This document shows, in pieces, positions 1-7,699 of a DNA stretch of 22,462 nucleotides. The stretch covers positions 677,729 through 700,190 of the forward strand of contig NW_003130854.1 in assembly GCF_000003605.2 (NCBI RefSeq). Direction: 5' to 3'. Source of the DNA: Saccoglossus kowalevskii. Taxonomy: Eukaryota > Hemichordata > Enteropneusta > Harrimaniidae. Every line of letters begins with the position of its first letter. Position 1 is the first letter of the stretch. A program made the position numbers and the translations under genes. Below the pieces are notes generated by a model. That model made no database searches. It worked only from the letters and a program-made list of their open reading frames with translations, and was not told the origin of the DNA.

Positions 1-138
1 GTAATGCAAGTAATCCATTCTCGCATAATTTGCGACCAACAATATTTAGGAGGTCACCTTGTCACACATACTCCCAGCATCACCTGAATCAATTTGTTTA
101 AATGCGCGTTTGAGAGAACCGAATTATTATTGTTGCAG

Positions 139-288
139 GGTTTCGATGGATCTGGATTTGAGAGAAAATTTCGGTGGCTTAAATCAAGCAACAATAACAT
201 AACTATTGCAGAGAAGAAATTGCTGACTTCACTAACAACTTTCTTCTGTGTGGATTTATGCAACTGTATTTGTGCAATAAGAAAATGA
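139..288 (+). other. Possible short exon, unrecognised
   Basis: A plausible 3' splice site (pyrimidine-rich run ending in GCAG at 135-138) is followed by an open frame of 49 codons starting with Gly-Phe-Asp-Gly-Ser-Gly and ending at the TGA of 286-288. The first 30 residues are polar and charged and look coding; the last part is Cys-rich and less convincing. It could be the exon before the acidic frame at 258-755, but it lies in a different frame and I found no clear donor to join them. No family recognised. Confidence 0.22.
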
Positions 289-755
289 TTCTGTTGCTAA
301 GTGGTGGTATAGAAGGCAGTGCTGGTCCTACTTCAAACTGTGAAATACCAGGTCAGGGTAATCGAGAAAGGACGAGGTCTGGAGCAATATTGATCAACAC
401 AGTGCAGGACAGTCAGTACGTATATTTTGATGAGGAGGGACAACAGTCTTCTGCAAACCCTCAAGACACTGATCAGGCAGGTAATGATAATGATGAGACA
501 GTGCACCAGGTTGAGACTGTTAGAGAAGGTGACGAGGGTAATGATGAACATATATTCCCAGAACCAATGGATTTTGAGGAAGACCAGGGGCATGTGGTCA
601 GTGCTCGTAATAGTCATGCTGAAACTGTCACAAGAGGTCAGAAAAGATCCCGTCATGAGGCAATGTCAGACAGTGATGGTAGTACCAGTGATGAGGAGTA
701 CATGCCACATGTGGTTCCAGTGATTTGGGCAGTACCATTCAGGGTCCATACATGA
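258..755 (+). CDS. Acidic low-complexity protein exon, unrecognised
   Basis: Open frame of 165 codons, the longest uninterrupted + strand frame in the first 14 kb. From about residue 15 the composition is strongly coding-like: Glu/Asp-rich, with Gln, Ser and Gly, and almost no hydrophobic core. Near the C-terminus is a basic patch (GQKRSRHE) resembling a nuclear localisation signal, then an acidic Ser/Asp stretch (MSDSDGSTSDEEYMP). The ATG at 258 may not be the real start: the first 15 residues are Leu/Ile-rich and unlike the rest, so an exon beginning after the AG at 310-311 or 299-300 is equally likely. Such acidic, disordered segments occur in nuclear proteins and at the N-termini of several transposases (for example piggyBac-type), but no diagnostic motif is present and I do not assign a family. 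An AATAAA lies at 1067-1072, about 310 bp downstream. Confidence 0.45.
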   Translation: MQLYLCNKKMILLLSGGIEGSAGPTSNCEIPGQGNRERTRSGAILINTVQDSQYVYFDEEGQQSSANPQDTDQAGNDNDETVHQVETVREGDEGNDEHIFPEPMDFEEDQGHVVSARNSHAETVTRGQKRSRHEAMSDSDGSTSDEEYMPHVVPVIWAVPFRVHT

Positions 756-1395
756 AAGGAAAGGGCCGAAGCTTTCGAAAAACACTTCTTTCCCTACTCT
801 TGAATGGATACTTATTTAATTACTTTATGAAAAAGGTGTTATGTATAAAATATATAAGATAGTATGCATGCATGTGTATAGAAGCAAAACAAAATATTTA
901 CTATGTTTCCAACTTTTAGGTCACACACACTGAAAAACCCATCAAACACATTTTGTTGAAGTGATGGCAAACATAATTGTCTTCCCTTTTTCACACAAGT
1001 TTTAACATGGAAAATGGTTAATGTATTCATATACTATTTATAAACCTAGCCTCTTATATATCTATAAATAAAAAATGTTCTTGAGCTTCTTTGGGCCAGT
1101 CATATTCATACATTAACTCGTCAAGTTCTTAATTGTATACCAGTGTGTCATCTCCTGTCATATCTTATATTGCATCTCATTCCCCATGATCATATATACA
1201 TTTGCAAAATCAATTGTAGTATATTTATCTTCCATCACTAAATTGCTTGATTGCAACAATTTTGACCATTAAAGTTATCCGTTTTATTGCGCGATTTTTT
1301 TACATCTGTTGCCAGTGCCACAACCACTGTGTTTTGAAACACTTATAGTATAGTATAGATTACTGCAAAACCTTTCACATCCTATTATTTTGTTT
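756..1395. other. Non-coding AT-rich stretch
   Basis: No convincing frame on either strand. AATAAA at 1067-1072 could be the polyadenylation signal for a transcript ending with the 258-755 exon; this is only positional. Otherwise nothing structured is seen. Confidence 0.5.
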
Positions 1396-2640
1396 TTATT
1401 CAAATTTTTGATCAGTGTCGCGTACAAAATCTTCCATAATCAGAACAAATGTACACTGGTCTGCTTGACCCTGAAGTTGTGACACCCAACATGACCGTTG
1501 CCAGTTCAAATGATTGGCAACAATGAATACATTCTTCTTCACATTAAATTGTCTTTGTTTTCTGATTGTCAAATGTGCTAGCTTCACTAGCTGTCTTTAC
1601 AGTTGTGGATGTGTACCATCAAATGTAAACTGCATTAACAAGACGTAGAAAAGCCCACAAAGCATATATAGTAGTGTCACATGTATTATTCAATGTCCTA
1701 GACAACAGGACCCCACTCCTTATAAATTCAGTGTACTGAAAAAAATAGCTTATAAAAGGATGATTTTCTAAATCCAAAACAGAATGAAATAAAGTCACAA
1801 CTAGTTATGATGAATAATTTTGCAAGCAAACTTAAGTGAAATATGCTGTAAATTGTTTCTGGTTGGATATGACAAATTGTTATTGTTGGATAAAGATACG
1901 ATTTCATTATGTTTGTACAGAATTGGTAGTAAAACATGGTAAGTATCTGTGTTAGGGGAAAGACCTCCACTTATGCATGAGGATTTCAATGCATAAAGTC
2001 TGCATCTGCTGTCAGCCTCTACATATATACTTTTATCTACGTCCACACCATCAAAACCACCTCCTGTTTCGAACTTTTGAGTGCTGTTATAATCAGCTTT
2101 AAGTTTAGGGTAACACACATTCGCTCTACAACTTTGTAGAAAAGGGGTTACATTAGTGACTTCAATTTCCTCAGATGTTTGTTGATCTCTCAATATCGTT
2201 TGGGCTAACACCAAGCCTTTTTTGGATGATCACAAATTTGAATCTTGAAATGTTAAAAAACATGCCATTCAGCACCAATCAACATTTACTGACAGAAGCA
2301 TCAGTACTTAGTAAATGAAGAGAATCAATTCCACTCCACTAATTTCTCTGAATGATATTAAGTCGTCTTCTATAATTTTGCCAGTTTCTATGTTGGCAAA
2401 TACATTCAATATTTCACAAGATTCAGGAAAAAGAATATCTAGTTTGAAATTTTCAAATGTATTTTATTGACACTTTTACTGCTTTCATTATCAAGTTCAT
2501 TTAAAAAATGGAAGAGTTAATATTGTTTGCAGCGATAGCCTTGTAATTCAGGTATATTGCCACTCTATGAGACCCTCAACAGCTGTATGTAAAGCAGTTT
2601 GTACATCTTTGTTCACACACTTCACGGCCACGAGGTACCA
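1396..2640 (-). pseudogene. Frame-broken coding-like region, unrecognised
   Basis: Read on the - strand, several adjoining segments look coding but sit in different frames. From about 2632 to 2550 the frame reads CVNKDVQTALHTAVEGLIEW. From about 2460 to 2305 a frame contains ILFPESCEILNVFANIETGK and ends at a TAA. From 2214 to 1801 runs an open frame of 137 codons containing ETGGGFDGVDVDKSIYVEAD and a Tyr/Leu-rich tail. From 1587 to 1396 lies a further 63-codon frame. The third segment is the best: balanced amino-acid use over about 100 residues. The stops and shifts between segments suggest either unspliced exons or a decayed gene. The neighbourhood of dead transposons makes a transposon-derived protein the likeliest identity, but I see no catalytic motif and give no family. 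Confidence 0.4.
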
Positions 2641-2974
2641 GACAAATTACAAACAAATGCTCCAGAAGTGATTGTGGAATTTGAAGTATGCATGCATGGA
2701 AAAGAGGACACATATAGTCTCAATTAGGATAGACATGACCTAATTAGGATGACCAATTATCTAGAAGGCAGTCGGTAAAGGGCGGTTTCTTGTCTAGATT
2801 GCGAAAAATTAACAATGAAACATGCTTTCCCGAATATCTGCGTTTCTTGCAAATTTGAAACATTGTGCCAAAATTTCCAATGTTGCCCCTGGTACTTTGC
2901 TTCACTTTTGTACGCCGACCTGCTGGTCATTCCTCAAGTTATAAAACGAAATGTGACCACAATTACGCATGAAC
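2641..2974. other. Intergenic, no gene seen
   Basis: A small direct repeat of AATTAGGAT(A/G)(A/G)AC type occurs around 2722-2755. The 61-codon + frame at 2815-3000 is Cys/Phe-rich without a recognisable domain, and I do not call it a gene. Confidence 0.4.
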
Positions 2975-3260
2975 ATGGTGGACAGACAGACAGTAAGTGA
3001 CTACAGTGATTCAGATAACTCTTCGATTTAAAACGTTTATGCAGAAGTTTCCGACGTTATTTATTCTGAAGAGAAGGCATCTGTAAAAGAGCGTGAAGAA
3101 ACTGTTTCACCAAATGGATGAGTGGAACAGTAACGAGTTGAGCTGGAATTCGGCGAGTTGGGTAATCAAAAAAACTGAGACATTCCACAGCAGCAAGTAG
3201 CAAGGATGCTGAAGACATGGAGGTCCATCGTCAAGTTGGAAGTTGGCAAGTCTGTGGTTT
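2975..3260 (+). pseudogene. Decayed reading frame with four stops, unrecognised
   Basis: From the ATG at 2975 one frame stays coding-like for about 95 codons. It begins MVDRQTVSDYSDSDNSSI, continues with Glu/Lys/Val-rich segments (EEKASVKEREETVSPNG), and ends with an amphipathic stretch (QQQVARMLKTWRSIVKLEVG). It is interrupted by four stop codons (the first just after the SSI), each one base away from a common sense codon. The acidic Ser/Asp start resembles N-termini of transposase or nuclear proteins. No family recognised; the call rests only on composition and frame persistence. Confidence 0.3.
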
Positions 3261-4060
3261 GTTGTTTGTACATAGCTTTATTTGTACATATCTGCTGAAT
3301 TTCTCACTTGGCACATGATCATATCGACGTTTGTAGTTGCAGTCTACGCAGAATACTAAATGCTTTTGGATAGGCTTTAGTTCTCATTTAACCGATTACT
3401 TATGTGTGTGTTTTAAACCACTTTTATTTTTACTTTTAAATAGACTTCTGTTATTGTTAAAATTATGAGGTTATGCCAAACAGAATGGAATGTAGGTACT
3501 GTCAGAACATAAATGCGGTGCAAGAGATAATTGTATAATCCTGGCATTTAGAACACTAACTTTCGCCGTATAGTAGATCATTCAGGGTTTGATTGTGTGC
3601 TTGATTGTGTGTTTGAATGTATGGACACTAGAAATAGCCTATCGAGCATACATACATCAATACGGCATACTATATCCAAATTCTCTCTTAATGGCCAGTA
3701 AACTTATTTTTTTCCATAAAATCACCCATAATATTTTGTTTCTAATTTAAAACAGACTACCATCAAGAGATCATGCTTCATCACCATTTTTTTTCTTTTT
3801 TTCATAATAGACTATACTTCTGTGTCATCACTGATTGTATGTTTAAACAAAAAAAACGTGGAAAAACTGCGAACTTGGCAAATTTAGTTGCACAACTTCC
3901 CCTCTACCATATACACCTAGCGACACCAATGCCAGTTGATTGTGTGTACGTCGGAATGAACGTTGTAAGCTACTGCATCACTTCTTTTCTGCTATGAGCA
4001 TTCCGTGAAAGAAGACATTTTGTGATTGACAGTGTTAGATTCGAAGTGTGAGCACTGAGG
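3261..4060. other. Intergenic, no gene seen
   Basis: AT-rich sequence with simple TG-rich patches (about 3591-3620). The 74-codon + frame at 3773-3997 is Cys/Tyr/His-rich without a domain and overlaps poly-T, so it is not called. Confidence 0.45.
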
Positions 4061-4779
4061 CTAGTATGGGGGGGGGAATTCTTCTGGTCTGGGGTTTCTC
4101 CAACACATGTCCGGGGGACATCGTCTCTGTCTCTATACACGTCTGCTTGAGGTACAGGATCGGGAAGGTCACTTGAGCTTTAAAGTCAAATAGACGCACA
4201 CAACAAAATACGTTTCAATAGCTAGTCATTAGCCACATCAAGAACGCCTCAAGGCGAACTGCCTCGTCCAACACTCTGACCAACACTCTCTCGCCTTGTG
4301 GAGTGCTCTCTCTCTCTCTCTCTCTCCGTGTGACCAAGGACTTGCGTATCAAAAACTTAACCAATCACAGAAAAGATAAAAGACTTTAAGGCGTGGCCTT
4401 CAATCATACAGCCAATCACACTAAGTACTGAACACGTCGTATCTTTTGATTAATCGAGAAATAGCGGTCTGGATGCCAACGGTTATATTGTAATTAGTTC
4501 CAAATCACTGAGTCTAAATGATGACAGATATAACACAGCCATTCACTAATAACTAGCTAAATAAGTCGGTCAACAGATACGCAAAAAATAATTCATGACA
4601 CTAGCATGCATGAATGATATTTCTTGGATACTCTAATTCTTAATTTTTGAAAAACAAAAAACTCTTTCTTGCAAATAAAATAGCAATTAAAAATATTCAT
4701 TGCACAATTTGTGAATTGTTGATTCTTCAATTAGCCTTACCCTGAAGACACGATGCGCAGCGAGTCTTTTTTTTTGGCA
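4061..4779. other. Non-coding, GC-richer; two CCAAT sites
   Basis: Contains a run of nine G at about 4068-4076, the CT microsatellite listed separately, and two CCAATCAC sites (about 4361 and 4411) roughly 50 bp apart in a TAAAG/GCGTGG context. It precedes the first coding-like part of the pogo element and could be its 5' non-coding region or promoter; no terminal inverted repeat was identified. Confidence 0.35.
4306..4326. repeat. (CT)n microsatellite
   Basis: About ten uninterrupted CT units. Confidence 0.95.
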
Positions 4780-4782
4780 AGG

Positions 4783-5025
4783 CTATACCACATTTACTGT
4801 TGCAAGTACCTTTTCCAGTGAAACGACCCGTTGGACGTCCCAAGAAAAAAAGACGACTAGAAAAGACTAGATGAAAACGTTGACTGCAACCAGGTTACGT
4901 TGTCAATCACCGCGCAAACCGAGACTGCAACCACGACAACCCCCCGACCCACTTCGACTGATTCGCCAAGATCACAGTCAGCTGACAAAATCAAAGAAAG
5001 CTTAGAAAGAACTCCTGTGTGCTGA
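4783..5025 (+). pseudogene. Pogo transposase N-terminal fragment with AT-hook
   Basis: A frame from 4783 reads through PFPVKRPVGRPKKKRR; the GRPKKKRR core (4833-4856) is an AT-hook-like DNA-binding motif of the RGRP type. The frame stops at a TGA within the ten bases after it. A frame one base over (from 4867) continues with LDENVDCNQVTLSITAQ, then a Thr/Ser/Pro-rich linker, and ends KIKESLERTPVC followed by TGA at 5023-5025. A one-base indel between 4857 and 4866 would join both parts. Basic GRP motifs ahead of the HTH are common in Tigger-like and jerky-like proteins, and the orientation and order fit the HTH that follows at 5586. The role in an intact relative would be DNA binding in the nucleus. 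Confidence 0.55.
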
Positions 5026-5059
5026 GAGTATTGAAGACACATTCAAAATTACTTGTACA

Positions 5060-5540
5060 TGAGATATTGATGGAATTAATTAATTATGCAAATTAGGTAA
5101 TTAATATGTACTCATATTACCCTAAAAACCATCAGGTTTGTGCAGTGTCCTATAACATCTATGTACCAAGTTTTATTGAAATGTGATGATCAGTACTTGA
5201 GATATCAGTGGAAAAGCTGAAAATTGGTTAATCATTATGCAAATTAGGTAATTAATATTGCACAGATTTTTACCCAAAACTAATCAAATCTGCGCATTAG
5301 TTTTGAGCATCTACGTACCAAGTTTCATCAAAATCCAATGAGTGATTCTTTAGATATCAGTGGAACAGTCATGGAACAGCTAAAAATCAGCTAATTATCA
5401 TGCAAATTAGGTAATTAATATGCATGTATTTTTACCAAAACCTAATCAAATCTGCGCATTGGTCCAGAAAATCTATGCACCAAGTTTCATCAAAACTCAA
5501 TGTATGTTTTTTGAGATATCAGTGGAACAGACGGACACAC
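5060..5540 (+). repeat. Three-copy tandem repeat, period about 151-163 bp
   Basis: ATGCAAATTAGGTAATTAAT occurs at 5086, 5237 and 5400. Each copy continues with a TTTTACC/AAACCTAATCAAATCTGCGCAT-like segment, then ACCAAGTTTCATCAAAA and GAGATATCAGTGGAACAG-like ends. Copies 2 and 3 agree best; copy 1 is the most diverged. A partial copy end (GAGATATTGATGG) precedes copy 1. The last copy ends in GGAACAGACGGACACACAC, a tail type I associate with dispersed marine-invertebrate repeats, though this is recollection and not a search. Each unit carries the POU octamer ATGCAAAT. Confidence 0.85.
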
Positions 5541-5579
5541 ACTAACTGCAAAAACTCCCATTGTGTGCTTCGCACACAG

Positions 5580-5837
5580 GAATCAAAAAGGGGTGTATAC
5601 AAGTCATACTCCCTAAAGAAACGAGTGGAGATACTGGAAGAAGCAGCAGCCATTGGTGTCAACGCAGCTTCCAGATTGTATAACATTCCAGCTTCAACAC
5701 TGAACATGGAAAAAATACAACCTGGATGACGCCGATTGCTTGAAAATAAAACGGCAGACGCAAATCTGGAAATACTGGTGTCAAATTTCTATGATTTTAT
5801 AAAGAAAAATGAGAAGAATACGAATTTGACATTATAG
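5580..5837 (+). pseudogene. Pogo transposase HTH (psq/CENP-B-like) fragment
   Basis: The frame entering from upstream reads KRGVYKSYSLKKRVEILEEA then AAIGVNAASRLYNIPASTL, a textbook psq-type helix-turn-helix of pogo/Tigger transposases: a basic lead-in, helix 1 with EILEEA, and the AAS-RLYNIPASTL recognition part. At about 5705-5710 a one-base shift is needed to continue into TWKKYNLDD, the usual end of this domain; without it the frame stops at 5727-5729. Downstream to 5837 the linker is open in patches in more than one frame, ending NEKNTNLTL then TAG at 5835-5837, next to a possible donor GTACGT. In an intact protein this domain binds the terminal repeats. Confidence 0.85.
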
Positions 5838-6027
5838 GTACGTACGTTAAACATTTAGTAGTTTATTTTTTTATTTTACCTTAATGGTAATGATTTCCTT
5901 TTTCTCTGTGGTGTGTGCAAGTGTTATTAAAGTTGTATATTAATTTATTTAGCATTTCTTTTGCATTATTTCATGTTTTATTGTTTTTACAAAGCAGTAT
6001 CTAGATGTATTTATTATTTTTAGTTTT

Positions 6028-6723
6028 ATTGGCAATATGGACGCGACGCCGATGTAGTTCGATTTAGTCCCAAATAAAACTGGACGATCAGAGTGCGCAC
6101 GGCTGGAGCAGAAAAACGTCATTTGACAGTGGTGCTGGCCGTCGCATCGAATGGCGATGTTTTATCATCTATGATAATTTTTAAGGGAAAGACAGAACTG
6201 GGCATCAGTCATCCACCAGGTTTTGTTGTCACCGTCCAGGAGAAGGGGTGGATGAACGAAATGTGGCTGCCATATACCAAACAAAGTTATTCAATGCTGG
6301 TATTGGGACTCATTCCGAGCACACAAGACGGATGCAGTGAAGAGCAAAATTCGGCGTGGCAATTCACTGTAATTGCTGGTGGATTTACGTCAAAGCTGCA
6401 ACCCTTGGATGTCTGCCTCAACAAGCCATTTTAGGCAGAATTGCGCAAGTCCTGCACTTTTCAGGAAGCAGCCGAAAAATCAGTAAAACCGGTTAGCGAA
6501 GGCCAGCAAGCAGACTGTTGTAGACTGGATAGTGACGACATGGTAACGGCTACAATCACATCCATTGATGGTTTGCAAATCATTTAAGGTGTGTGGTATA
6601 TCTAGGCACTCTGTGGCAGCGAGGATAGCCTCAAAACACAACGAACAGGCTGTCACCAACATCTTTTTCGACAACTTAGACCCATGGTTCAAGGGGTTCA
6701 CCGAACCCAGTAATGACTTCTGA
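6028..6723 (+). pseudogene. Pogo/Tigger DDE endonuclease domain, inactivated
   Basis: The DDE_1 landmarks are in order. At about 6033-6059 the frame reads GNMDATPM, then TAG where Trp is expected, then FDLVPNKTG: the first catalytic Asp is present. After a frameshift or small deletion, from 6093, come TAGAEKRHLTVVLAVASNGD, MIIFKGKTE and PPGFVVTVQEKGWMNE; a deletion follows, then WLPYTKQSYSMLVLGLIPS. Here LVLG replaces the LVLD that carries the second catalytic Asp. Then GGFTSKLQPLDVCLNKPF retains the third Asp, with a TAG at 6432-6434. A C-terminal tail in another frame (from 6523) reads DWIVTTW, stop, then MVCKSFKVCGISRHSVAARI, the usual Tigger ending, and finishes at the TGA of 6721-6723. 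Cut-and-paste activity is excluded by the missing Asp and the stops. Confidence 0.88.
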
Positions 6724-7580
6724 AGTATATTTTGCTGCACAAATCAAACGGCAGTTTTCAAGGCCACCACATCCTCTGAAAAGAGACACCGTTACAATCA
6801 AAGTTGCCTTTTTTTTCAATGATTGCATCATGATGAATTCATACCAAGAATAAAAGTTGTATTTAATTATTAACTCAATAACTGCAGATACTGTAATGAC
6901 AGTAGCACTATATCAATAACTGTAATACTACTATAAAAAAAGGACATTTACAAGTTTCATTGATCGCCCAAAATGTAATTTTTTCTAAGGTCTATAATTT
7001 AGTAAATTAGGTCATGTAGGTCGCGACCCATAGATGAACACTTACGGCGCGTTATTTCAAAAAAAATTTTCCATACTATCGTACGCGCTTGTTATTCCAA
7101 AATGCCCAATAATTCCTCCAAAGTTTCGTCCACTATAAATCTTTGAGCAATTTCGTGACTCTAAAAATTCAACACTAAAAAATTACCGCCATCCAAAACT
7201 GGTAGAAATTTTAGAGTTTTACGGTACTCTTTCTTGTTGTGGAATATCTGCCAAGTCAGGGTCCCGCAGAATAGCATTATGTAATTTATTAAATTGTAGA
7301 ACTTAATTATATAATTATTTCCTTGTCCACAGTTTCATAATTAATTGTTATTTGTAGCTCATTGTCTAAATATGGTAGTCCACTATGGTACACGTCTGTA
7401 TCAGGGCATGTAACCATATTCTATTATCTGTCTCTTCATTGTTACCATTATATACTTTATTTTCCAGGCTTATTGGTACATATCAACCAATTTTTCATCC
7501 TGATCATTTGTACGAACTCTTTTTTTTAGTTTGCTTCACACTTGAACAAGTTTTCAGTTGTTTCTTCCTTACAGGTGCAG
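6724..7580. other. No gene seen; possible transposon 3' flank
   Basis: Mostly AT-rich. A CpG-containing patch at about 7018-7090 (AGGTCGCGACCCAT, TACGGCGCG, CGTACGCGC) is unlike its surroundings and may belong to the pogo element's 3' non-coding part. GGTCGCGACC (7019-7028) is a perfect 10-bp palindrome. No TIR could be paired with the 5' side. Confidence 0.35.
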
Positions 7581-7699
7581 CTGTACTAGGGATATTTAAT
7601 TTTCAAGAGCATTCCTTCCAACATCATAAAACAGAGCAAGATCTTCATGGACTGACTCAGAAGCTTTTTCTCCGGAACCCTACTTTGTTCAATGAATGC

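Larger units (their letters stand above)
4780..6723 (+). mobile_element. Dead pogo/Tigger-type DNA transposon
   Basis: Three pieces in the same order and strand make up a Tc1/mariner-superfamily pogo/Tigger element: an AT-hook N-terminal segment (4783-5025), a psq/CENP-B-like helix-turn-helix (5586-5770) and a DDE endonuclease domain with its C-terminal tail (6028-6723). Frameshifts, in-frame stops, small deletions and loss of one catalytic Asp mean it cannot encode a transposase. A 151-163 bp tandem repeat block (5060-5540) lies between the AT-hook and HTH segments. About 200 bp of AT-rich sequence between HTH and DDE (5838-6027) starts with GTACGT and ends in TTTTTAG, so it may be an intron. 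Terminal inverted repeats and TA target duplications were looked for by eye but not found, so the outer limits are only those of the coding remnants. Confidence 0.85.

Noticed and set aside
333-656. 107-codon - strand frame and 98-codon + frame at 427-723
   Set aside because: Shadows of the acidic + strand exon at 258-755; Thr/Leu/Ile-rich and Met/Arg-rich readings are what the other frames of such a sequence give.
5060-5540. CRISPR-like array
   Set aside because: The three units are similar along their whole length with no unique spacers, and the surroundings are eukaryotic.
6093-6434. Domesticated, functional pogo-derived host gene
   Set aside because: In-frame stops, frameshifts and deletions in both the DNA-binding and DDE parts argue against a conserved protein.
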